Below are positions 1 through 5,248 of a DNA stretch of 6,307 nucleotides, piece by piece. Source of the DNA: an uncultured Sneathia sp. GTDB taxonomy: Bacteria; Fusobacteriota; Fusobacteriia; Fusobacteriales; Leptotrichiaceae. The position numbers and the translations under genes were made by a program. The notes beneath the pieces were generated by a model. That model was not told the DNA's origin. It saw only the letters and a program-made list of their open reading frames with translations, and ran no database searches. Within the stretch, counting starts at the first letter, position 1; each line of letters opens with the position of its first letter. The stretch spans positions 1 to 6,307 of the forward strand of contig CABURZ010000050.1 in assembly GCA_902494065.1 (NCBI GenBank), written 5' to 3'.

Positions 1-1
1 C

Positions 2-88
2 TATAATGATGTTAGAAGATATACAAGTGAAGAAGGTCAAATAAATGCGGCAAATGCTATTGCAAATGCAATTAGAAAACATTATTGA
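2..88 (+). CDS. C-terminal end of a probable N-acetylmuramoyl-L-alanine amidase (partial)
   Basis: The window opens inside a reading frame that gives 28 residues and stops at TGA 86-88. The visible tail reads as an asparagine-aspartate turn, then RRYTSEEGQ, then an Ala/Ile/Asn-rich helix (NAANAIANAIRK) ending in HY. This resembles the last segment of zinc-dependent Amidase_3 enzymes, in which a short loop precedes a closing amphipathic helix of the type A-x-A-I-x-x-A-I. Such enzymes cleave the amide bond between N-acetylmuramic acid and the stem peptide in the cell wall. The zinc ligands lie upstream of the window, so the assignment rests on the tail alone. The next gene, a GerMN-like protein, fits a cell-envelope context and starts 8 bases after this stop, which suggests cotranscription. 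Another helical C-terminus could look similar, so the call is tentative. Confidence 0.5.
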   Translation, partial: YNDVRRYTSEEGQINAANAIANAIRKHY

Positions 89-96
89 GGTGTTTT

Positions 97-558
97 ATGA
101 AAAAATATAAATTAAGTATTGTATTAATTGTTTTAATAATAGTTGCATTATTGTATAATTTATTCAAAAAAAATATAGATACTAATCAATTAGTAAAACA
201 TGAAAGTGTAGAACAAAGTATAACTAATGAAGAGAAAAGTATAATAAAAATATACATATATAATGTTAGTGATGACAAAGTAGAAGAAAGAGAAATTTCA
301 GTTAATAATAAAAATTTAATTGATTATGATGAATATGTAAAATTAGTTTTAGAAAATTCTAAATTTATTAATGAAGATATGAAATTACTTGCTGTATATA
401 ATTTAGAATCAGGAGATATTGTTATAAAATTAAGCGAAGAATTTAAAAAACTATCAAATACTACTTTAAAGAATTTGCAAGACTCTATAACAAAAACTTT
501 AAAAATTGCTTTTCCTAACATAGGAAATGTTATTATACAAGTAGACACAAATATTTAA
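97..558 (+). CDS. Membrane-anchored GerMN-domain-like protein
   Basis: This encodes 153 residues. ATG 97 is preferred over TTG 85 because GAGGTG at 87-92 is a good Shine-Dalgarno sequence just before it, and a start at TTG would put that site inside the gene. Residues 1-4 are basic and residues 6-23 form one hydrophobic segment with no lipobox cysteine, giving an N-terminal anchor with the rest outside the cytoplasm. After a polar linker (about 25-48), residues 49-153 look like a GerMN domain: a first strand IIKIYIYN, a central stretch with LLAVYNLESGDIVIKLSEEF (97-116), then a helix with LQDSITKTL and a closing strand VIIQVD. GerMN domains occur in spore-germination protein GerM and in many envelope proteins of non-sporulating bacteria, often near or fused to amidases. 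Their biochemical role is poorly defined. The neighbouring amidase tail supports an envelope role, but no ligand or enzymatic activity can be inferred here. No enzyme-like catalytic motif is visible. Confidence 0.6.
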   Translation: MKKYKLSIVLIVLIIVALLYNLFKKNIDTNQLVKHESVEQSITNEEKSIIKIYIYNVSDDKVEEREISVNNKNLIDYDEYVKLVLENSKFINEDMKLLAVYNLESGDIVIKLSEEFKKLSNTTLKNLQDSITKTLKIAFPNIGNVIIQVDTNI

Positions 559-585
559 CCCTGCATATTTTTGTAGGGTTATTTT
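557..585 (+). terminator. Hairpin between the GerMN-like gene and yqeK, possible weak terminator
   Basis: AACCCTGCA (557-565) pairs with TGTAGGGTT (572-580) across a 6-base loop, making a 9-bp stem with one G-U pair. The left arm begins inside the TAA stop of the GerMN-like gene. The following TTATTTT (579-585) is a short, interrupted T run, so termination may be partial. The yqeK Shine-Dalgarno follows at 590-594, and no convincing promoter lies between. Read-through into yqeK is therefore likely, and the hairpin may instead set relative expression or protect an mRNA 3' end. Confidence 0.5.
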
Positions 586-601
586 AAAAGGAAGTGATAA
601 A

Positions 602-1147
602 ATGTACAAAGAATACTTAAAACTTAATTTGTCACAAGAAAGATATGAGCATTGTTTGCGTACAGAAAAAATGGCAGAAAAATTATGTAAATTACATAAT
701 GTTAATACTATAGCAATAACAGCAGCATTATTACATGATGTTGCAAAAGAGTTAAGTTTGGATGAAATGATAAATCTTTTAAGTGAAGATGAAATTAAAG
801 AGGCAAAAGGATTGATAAATAAAAGTATTTTACACGGATTTGCAGGAGCAAAACTTGCAAAAAAAGTTTTTAATATTGAGAATAAAGAACTAATATCTGC
901 AATAAAATATCATACTATAGGTAAGGCACATATGAGTGATGTTGAAAAAGTTGTATATATTTCAGATGCTATTGAAGAAGGTAGAATGTACCCAAATGTT
1001 AATGAAATCAGAAATAAAGTATATGAATCTTTAGATGATGGCATACTAGAGGAGTTAAACTATAAAATAAAGTACTTGATTTATGAAAAAAGACCAATAC
1101 ATCCAAATGCAATAGAATTTAGAAATTCATTGATGGTGATAAAATGA
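602..1147 (+). CDS. yqeK: YqeK-family HD-domain protein, predicted diadenosine tetraphosphate (Ap4A) hydrolase
   Basis: This is a cytoplasmic 181-residue protein of usual length for YqeK. All HD-superfamily metal-site landmarks are present: H17 in RYEHCLRTEKMA, the H45-D46 pair in LLHDVAKE with K49, H78 in ILHGFAGAKLA, H104 in KYHTIG and D122 in ISDAIEEGR. Some characterised bacterial YqeK proteins split Ap4A symmetrically to two ADP using a metal centre formed by these residues, which keeps this stress-linked dinucleotide low. That function is carried over from the family. ATG 602 follows AGGAAG at 589-594 with suitable spacing. The gene ends in an ATGA overlap with rnr, so translation of the two is probably coupled. 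In many bacteria yqeK sits beside nadD and rsfS; here it heads an RNA-quality-control operon instead. Another HD phosphohydrolase activity is possible, but the HTIG and SDAIEEGR motifs favour YqeK. Confidence 0.9.
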   Translation: MYKEYLKLNLSQERYEHCLRTEKMAEKLCKLHNVNTIAITAALLHDVAKELSLDEMINLLSEDEIKEAKGLINKSILHGFAGAKLAKKVFNIENKELISAIKYHTIGKAHMSDVEKVVYISDAIEEGRMYPNVNEIRNKVYESLDDGILEELNYKIKYLIYEKRPIHPNAIEFRNSLMVIK

Positions 1148-2952
1148 TAGGTAAAGTAACCGTTATAAATTCAAATTTAGCATTTGTAAAAGTTGAAGAT
1201 GATTTTGAAAAATACTATGTAGATAGTAAAAAAAGCATAACAGTAGCAGATTTGGATATAGTTAAATTTTATTTAAATTCAAATCGTGATGCTGTAATAA
1301 CTGAAATTATAAAAAGAAATTCAAATGAATTTGTAGGCAAATTAGAAAAAAATAATTCTTTTGCTTTTGTAAATACTGATAAAATTTTAAAAAAAGATAT
1401 ATATATATCTAAAAAATATATAAGACATCATAAAAATAACGATCTTGTAAAAGTACAAATATATGATTGGGGTAAAGTAGATAAAAAACCAGAAGCTAAA
1501 ATAGTGAAAAATTATGGTAATTGTAATAATGCTGAAAATATAGTGAGTGCAAAAATAGAAGAACAAAAAATACCACATAAATTTTCAAAAGAAATTTTAC
1601 ATGAAGCAGATACTGTATCCGTAAAAAAATGTGAAAGATCTGATTTAACTAAATATATGCATGTCACTATTGACGGTATAGATACAAAAGATATGGATGA
1701 TGCAGTATATTTGGAAAAAACTAATTATGGTTATTACCTTATAGTATCAATAGCAGATGTAAGTGCATATGTAAAAAAAGGAAGTTTAATTGATGCAGAA
1801 GCACTTAATAGATCTAATTCAGTTTATTTATATGATAGAGTTATACCAATGTTGCCTAAAAAATTGACAAATGATTTATGTTCACTTAATCCTAATGAAC
1901 AAAAATTTACTATAAGTGTTTTAATAAAATATGATAATAATGCAAATGTAATTGATAGTAATATAGTTAAATCTAAAATAATTAGTCATTATAAACTAAA
2001 TTATGATGGGGTAAATGAAATACTAAATAAAAATATTAAAACTTTTGAATATAGTGAAATGATATTTTATATGCAAGAATTATCGGAAAAGTTATCAAAA
2101 AAAGCTAAAAAAAGGGGATATATAGAATTTGAAATACCTGAAATAAAACTTGAAATAGATGATAATAAAAAACTAAAGGATATACATTTAAGAAATAGAG
2201 ATAAAGCTGAAGTATTAATAGAAAATTTTATGATAGAAGCAAACAAACAGGTTGCAAATTATATGTTTTATAACGATCTTTCATGTATTTATCGTATACA
2301 TGAAAGACCAAATTTAGATGAAATGAAAACACTAAATGAAAAATTAAAAGAAATAAACTATAGCGTAAAAAATCCAGAAAATTTAATTGATAAATTACAA
2401 AAAATTATAGAATTAACTAGAAATACTAAATTAGGATATTTTATACATAAGTTGATTTTAAGATCTATGAAAAAAGCTATTTATTCTAAAGAAAATAAAG
2501 GACATTTTGGACTAGCTTTATCTAATTATCTACATTTTACATCTCCTATAAGACGATATGCAGATTTAGTTGTACATAGGATATTATCACTATCACTTGA
2601 AACATATATAGGAGAATTTAAAAGGGAAAGGATAGATAAAAAATTAAATTCAATATGCAAAAAAATATCTGATAATGAAAGAGTAGCACAAAAATTAGAA
2701 TATTTAGCAAGAGATATAAAAATATCTGAATATATGCAAGACTATATTGGAGATAAATTTAATGCTATTGTAACATCTATTTTTAATGACAGAATTTTTG
2801 TAACATTAGATAATTATGTTGAAGTGGAATTAATAGAAGCTAAGTGCTTAACTATGGGAGATAAAATTAAAGTTAAAATTATAGCTGTAAATATTGAAAA
2901 GGGTAAAATTTATGCAAAGAAGGTGAAAAAAGATGATAATAGCAAAGAATAA
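1144..2952 (+). CDS. rnr: Ribonuclease R, compact form (RNB-family 3'-5' exoribonuclease)
   Basis: This encodes a processive 3'-to-5' exoribonuclease that degrades structured RNA and, with SmpB-tmRNA, non-stop mRNAs. The order is two OB/cold-shock-like domains (about 1-58 and 60-125), the RNB catalytic domain (about 165-480), a helical link, and an S1-like domain (about 536-593). Catalytic features are the TIDGIDTKDMDDAV segment with metal-binding D177, D183, D185 and D186; IADVSAYV (203-210); SVYLYDRVIPMLP (226-238) with Y228; YRIHERPN (383-390); and HFTSPIRRYADL (464-475) with the Arg pair 470-471. At 602 residues it is far shorter than the roughly 780-810 of Bacillus and E. coli RNase R. 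It lacks the N-terminal helix-turn-helix and a long Lys-rich tail, and the S1 core is shortened. ATG 1144 follows GGTGAT at 1135-1140 and overlaps the yqeK stop by 4 bases. The 3' end overlaps smpB by 20 bases. RNase II is the alternative, but the smpB-ssrA context favours RNase R. Confidence 0.92.
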   Translation: MIGKVTVINSNLAFVKVEDDFEKYYVDSKKSITVADLDIVKFYLNSNRDAVITEIIKRNSNEFVGKLEKNNSFAFVNTDKILKKDIYISKKYIRHHKNNDLVKVQIYDWGKVDKKPEAKIVKNYGNCNNAENIVSAKIEEQKIPHKFSKEILHEADTVSVKKCERSDLTKYMHVTIDGIDTKDMDDAVYLEKTNYGYYLIVSIADVSAYVKKGSLIDAEALNRSNSVYLYDRVIPMLPKKLTNDLCSLNPNEQKFTISVLIKYDNNANVIDSNIVKSKIISHYKLNYDGVNEILNKNIKTFEYSEMIFYMQELSEKLSKKAKKRGYIEFEIPEIKLEIDDNKKLKDIHLRNRDKAEVLIENFMIEANKQVANYMFYNDLSCIYRIHERPNLDEMKTLNEKLKEINYSVKNPENLIDKLQKIIELTRNTKLGYFIHKLILRSMKKAIYSKENKGHFGLALSNYLHFTSPIRRYADLVVHRILSLSLETYIGEFKRERIDKKLNSICKKISDNERVAQKLEYLARDIKISEYMQDYIGDKFNAIVTSIFNDRIFVTLDNYVEVELIEAKCLTMGDKIKVKIIAVNIEKGKIYAKKVKKDDNSKE

Positions 2953-3379
2953 AAAAGCCAATTTTGATTATTTTATACTAGATAAATATGAATGTGGAAT
3001 ATCACTAGCTGGTAATGAAGTAAAATCAATACGTGCAGGTAAAGTAAGCATAAAAGAATCGTATGTAAAATTAATGAAAAATGAGATAGTTATATTAAAT
3101 ATGCATATAAAAGCATATGAATTTGGAAATATAAACAACAAACTTGATGAAACTAGAACTAGAAAATTATTATTGCACAGAAAAGAAATAAATAAGATAG
3201 CTGAAAAAATTAAAGAAAAAGGATTAACTTTAGTGCCTTTGTTAGTTTATACAAGTGGAAAGTATATTAAACTAGAAATAGCATTAGCTAAAGGTAAAAA
3301 GAACTATGATAAAAGAGAAACATTAAAGCAAAAAGATATAAAAAAATCAATAGACATTATTCAAAAAAACTTGAAATAA
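2933..3379 (+). CDS. smpB: SsrA-binding protein SmpB
   Basis: This is a 148-residue protein, close to the usual 150-160. SmpB binds the tRNA-like domain of tmRNA and delivers it to the A site of ribosomes stalled without a stop codon; its C-terminal tail probes the empty mRNA channel. Family signatures run the whole length: an N-terminal NKKANFDYFI, GNEVKSIRAGKVSIKESYV (27-45), HIKAYEFGN (58-66), RTRKLLLHRKEI (75-86), KGLTLVPLLVY (96-106) and ALAKGKKNYDKRE (117-129), followed by a basic helical tail KQKDIKKSIDIIQKNLK. The tail is complete enough to act in the decoding centre. ATG 2933 lies inside the end of rnr, with AGAAGGTG at 2918-2925 giving a strong ribosome binding site within the upstream gene. 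Translation is therefore probably coupled to rnr. The last codons (TTG AAA TAA) also serve as the -35 element of the ssrA promoter. The gene immediately precedes its RNA partner. Confidence 0.97.
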   Translation: MIIAKNKKANFDYFILDKYECGISLAGNEVKSIRAGKVSIKESYVKLMKNEIVILNMHIKAYEFGNINNKLDETRTRKLLLHRKEINKIAEKIKEKGLTLVPLLVYTSGKYIKLEIALAKGKKNYDKRETLKQKDIKKSIDIIQKNLK

Positions 3380-3399
3380 GCTATGAAAATTGATATAAT
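3371..3399 (+). promoter_or_regulatory. Sigma70-type promoter of ssrA
   Basis: TTGAAA (3371-3376) and TATAAT (3394-3399) are separated by exactly 17 bases, a 5/6 match and a perfect match to the housekeeping consensus. The -35 box is made of the last two sense codons of smpB (TTG AAA) plus the adjoining TAA. Initiation is expected near 3405-3407, a few bases before the mature tmRNA 5' end at 3410. This fits RNase P trimming of a short leader. It gives tmRNA transcription independent of the rnr-smpB message. Confidence 0.85.
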
Positions 3400-3409
3400 C
3401 ACAGTGTAA

Positions 3410-3739
3410 GGGAGTGTCAGGTTTCGACAGGATAAGAACCATATTATAAGCAAGTAGTAGCGATACTTTAAATCTTTTTTTAAATAACTGGAAAAAGTTA
3501 TAGATTAGCTGCTTAGTTTTGCAGCCATTTGTATTTTGTTTGCTATTGACGAAATATAAATGTTATTTAAATAGCTTGCTCTGTAATAATGATTATACTT
3601 ATAGGGGACTTTAATAATCTAATTTAAAGACTTTTGGTAGTTTAGCATCTTTAAATGAAAAAGATAAATTACCTAAACTTGTAGAAAGTAGTATGTAGTC
3701 TTATTTTGGACACGAGTTCAATTCTCGTCACTTCCACCA
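3410..3739 (+). ncRNA. ssrA: Transfer-messenger RNA (tmRNA, SsrA), one-piece
   Basis: This is a 330-base RNA that rescues stalled ribosomes by acting first as tRNA-Ala and then as mRNA. The acceptor stem pairs GGGAGTG (3410-3416) with CACTTCC (3729-3735), including the G3-U pair that marks alanine identity. The discriminator A3736 and an encoded CCA (3737-3739) follow. The T arm is ACGAG/CTCGT (3712-3716, 3724-3728) around TTCAATT. The 5' block GTTTCGACAGGAT is the conserved tmRNA D-region. A long-range helix pairs ATAAGA (3432-3437) with TCTTAT (3699-3704). The tag frame ends in the loop of a GCTGC/GCAGC hairpin (3508-3512, 3521-3525), as in other tmRNAs. The 3' half has helices CTTTAA/TTAAAG (3609-3614, 3624-3629) and GGTAGTTTA/TAAATTACC (3636-3644, 3665-3673, one wobble), consistent with the pseudoknot region. 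I could not resolve pseudoknot 1. There is no sign of a permuted, two-piece gene. It lies directly after smpB. Confidence 0.97.
3490..3516 (+). other. ssrA: tmRNA proteolysis-tag reading frame, predicted tag (A)GKSYRLAA
   Basis: The internal message reads GGA AAA AGT TAT AGA TTA GCT GCT TAG, giving GKSYRLAA after the alanine carried by tmRNA itself. The stop and Leu-Ala-Ala end are clear. GGA at 3490 is chosen as resume codon because the five bases before it, TAACT, line up with the E. coli determinant TAGTC, preceded by AAA in both, with the critical A at -4. Most tags also begin with Ala or Gly. A start one or two codons earlier (ACT or ATA) would lengthen the tag. The hydrophobic LAA end fits recognition by ClpXP-type proteases; Arg instead of the common Ala before it is notable. 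Confidence 0.8.
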
Positions 3740-3765
3740 AAAGTGTTAATAGTTAAATGATATAT

Positions 3766-3789
3766 ATGCTACAATTTTGTAGCATTTTT
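3766..3789 (+). terminator. Intrinsic terminator of ssrA
   Basis: ATGCTACA (3766-3773) pairs perfectly with TGTAGCAT (3778-3785) around a 4-base ATTT loop and is followed by a run of five T (3785-3789). It begins 27 bases after the CCA of tmRNA, which fits 3' trimming of a short trailer. It lies only 18 bases before the nadV start codon, so nadV cannot have a conventional promoter between the terminator and its ribosome binding site. Confidence 0.85.
3767..3775 (+). promoter_or_regulatory. Possible extended -10 promoter for nadV inside the terminator hairpin
   Basis: TGCTACAAT contains a TGn extension followed by TACAAT, a 5/6 match to the -10 box. It lies in the left arm and loop of the ssrA terminator. 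The best -35 at suitable spacing is weak (TTAATA, 3746-3751, 18-base spacer), which an extended -10 can tolerate. Initiation near 3782 would give a leader of about 26 bases holding the nadV ribosome binding site but not the full hairpin. This is inference from motif match and from lack of space for a promoter elsewhere; read-through from ssrA is the alternative. Confidence 0.4.
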
Positions 3790-3796
3790 AAAAATA

Positions 3797-3803
3797 AGGG
3801 GGA
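3797..3803 (+). promoter_or_regulatory. Ribosome binding site that fixes the nadV start
   Basis: AGGGGGA sits 4 bases before ATG 3808. The same frame is open back to an ATG at 3757, but that start would put codons through the terminator hairpin, has no Shine-Dalgarno sequence, and would add 17 residues with no counterpart in the family. ATG 3808 gives the expected N-terminus. Confidence 0.85.
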
Positions 3804-3807
3804 AGAT

Positions 3808-5235
3808 ATGAGCAAAAATTTAGTACTTGATTGTGATACTTATAAGGTTACACATCCTAAACAATATCCTCAAAATATGACATATATGCATAGCTACATT
3901 GAAAGTAGGGGTGGCTTATATGGTTATACAAAATTTTTTGGGTTACAATATTATTTAAAGAAGTATTTGACTAGAAAAGTTACAAAAGAAATGGTTGATG
4001 AAGCAGAAGAAATTTTTGGACTTCATGGAATTCCATTTGAGCGTGAGGGCTGGGATTATATCGTAAATGAATTAGGTGGTAAATTACCACTTAGAATTAG
4101 AGCAGTTCCTGAGGGAGCAGTAATACCTAATCATAATGTATTAGTTACAATAGAATCTACATGTGATAAAACTCCATGGGTAGTTTCATGGCTTGAGCCC
4201 TTAATATTAAAAATATGGTATCCAACAACTGTTGCTACATATTCATTTAAGACTAAGCAAATAGTAACACATTTTTTAGAATTGACATCTGATCAATTAG
4301 AAGCACAATTACCATTCAAGTTTCATGATTTTGGATATAGAGGTGCTTCAAGTGAAGAGTCAGCTGGTATTGGAGGATTAGCCCATTTAACTAATTTTTT
4401 AGGAACAGATAATATAAATGCACTTGAGATAGGAAGAAAATACTATCATTCAAAGTGTGCTGGATTTAGTATACCTGCTGCAGAACATAGTACAATTACA
4501 GCGTGGGGAAGAGAACATGAAAAAGAAGCAATGGAACATATAATTGATTCTTTTTCACAATCGCCTGTATCTGTAGTATGCGATTCGTATAATTTCTATA
4601 ATGCAGTTGAAAATATTATATGTAAAGATTTAAAAGAAAAAATACAAAAGAGAAAATACAATGTTGTAGTTCGTCCTGATAGTGGAGATGCAGTGGCAAA
4701 TGTAATATTTGCACTAGAAAAATTAGAAGATGCATTTGGAGTTACTATAAATAGCAAAGGTTATAAAGTATTAAATCATACTGCTATTATACAAGGGGAC
4801 AATGTACATGAAGATACAACTTGGGATATTTTAAAAGCTGCTATGAATAATGGATATTCTACTGATAACATAGCACTTGGATGTGGTGGATCATTGCTAC
4901 AAGGTAATGAACACTCAAGCTTAAATAGAGATACTCATAAATTTGCTATGAAATGTAGCTGTGTAAAAGTTGGAGATAAATATATAGATGTATTTAAAAA
5001 TCCAGTAACAGATAGAGGAAAAGTAAGTAAAAAAGGTAGATTAGATTTAATATTAACAGAAGATGGAAAATATAAGTCAGTAAATATTTCTAACCTTGAA
5101 AATGGAACATATCACCCTTTATCAATATTAGAAACTGTATTTGAAAATGGTGAAATTTTGAAAGACTATACTTTAGATGAAGTAAGAGAAAATGAAACAA
5201 AATACTATAAACCAGAATTAAAAAGAGTATTTTAA
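3808..5235 (+). CDS. nadV: Nicotinamide phosphoribosyltransferase (NAMPT/NadV)
   Basis: This cytoplasmic enzyme makes nicotinamide mononucleotide from nicotinamide and PRPP, the key step of the direct NAD salvage route. At 475 residues it compares with 491 for human NAMPT and is similar along its length. Landmarks are DTYKVTHPKQYP (10-21), WYPTTVAT (137-144), HDFGYRG (173-179), PAAEHSTITAWG (223-234), VCDSYNFYNA (257-266), RPDSG (289-293), IQGD (328-331), a glycine-rich ALGCGGSLLQ (356-365) and SKKGRL (407-412). H227 matches the phosphorylated catalytic histidine of human NAMPT (H247). D174 matches D219, which contacts the amide and favours nicotinamide over nicotinic acid. D259, R289 and D291 match substrate-binding positions. 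The start is set by AGGGGGA before ATG 3808. trpS begins 13 bases after the stop, so the two are probably cotranscribed. An NMN adenylyltransferase is needed to finish NAD but is not in the window. Sampled stretches are less AT-rich than in rnr, which strong protein conservation may explain. Confidence 0.97.
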   Translation: MSKNLVLDCDTYKVTHPKQYPQNMTYMHSYIESRGGLYGYTKFFGLQYYLKKYLTRKVTKEMVDEAEEIFGLHGIPFEREGWDYIVNELGGKLPLRIRAVPEGAVIPNHNVLVTIESTCDKTPWVVSWLEPLILKIWYPTTVATYSFKTKQIVTHFLELTSDQLEAQLPFKFHDFGYRGASSEESAGIGGLAHLTNFLGTDNINALEIGRKYYHSKCAGFSIPAAEHSTITAWGREHEKEAMEHIIDSFSQSPVSVVCDSYNFYNAVENIICKDLKEKIQKRKYNVVVRPDSGDAVANVIFALEKLEDAFGVTINSKGYKVLNHTAIIQGDNVHEDTTWDILKAAMNNGYSTDNIALGCGGSLLQGNEHSSLNRDTHKFAMKCSCVKVGDKYIDVFKNPVTDRGKVSKKGRLDLILTEDGKYKSVNISNLENGTYHPLSILETVFENGEILKDYTLDEVRENETKYYKPELKRVF

Positions 5236-5248
5236 TGAAAGGAAAATA

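Noticed and set aside
324..548. An open frame on the reverse strand within the GerMN-like gene.
   Set aside because: It is a shadow of an AT-rich coding strand, with no ribosome binding site and no recognisable protein.
1387..1578. A reverse-strand open frame rich in Phe, Tyr and Ile, resembling a small membrane protein.
   Set aside because: It is antisense to Lys- and Asn-rich codons of rnr, which automatically produce Phe/Ile-rich complements. No start signal supports it.
3712..3739. The 3' end of ssrA as an attachment site for an integrated element carrying nadV.
   Set aside because: I saw no second copy of the 3' ssrA sequence downstream, no integrase gene and no mobile-element genes. 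The element could end outside the window, but nothing here shows it.
3712..3739. A separate tRNA gene suggested by the T arm and encoded CCA.
   Set aside because: The acceptor partner is at 3410-3416, with the tag frame and hairpin in between, so this is the 3' half of the tmRNA.
3757..3807. An upstream in-frame ATG that would extend NadV by 17 residues.
   Set aside because: It lacks a ribosome binding site, its codons run through the terminator hairpin, and the family N-terminus begins at the downstream ATG 3808 with AGGGGGA before it.
5236..5248. A T-box or trp leader regulating trpS.
   Set aside because: The nadV-trpS gap is only 13 bases and holds just the ribosome binding site.
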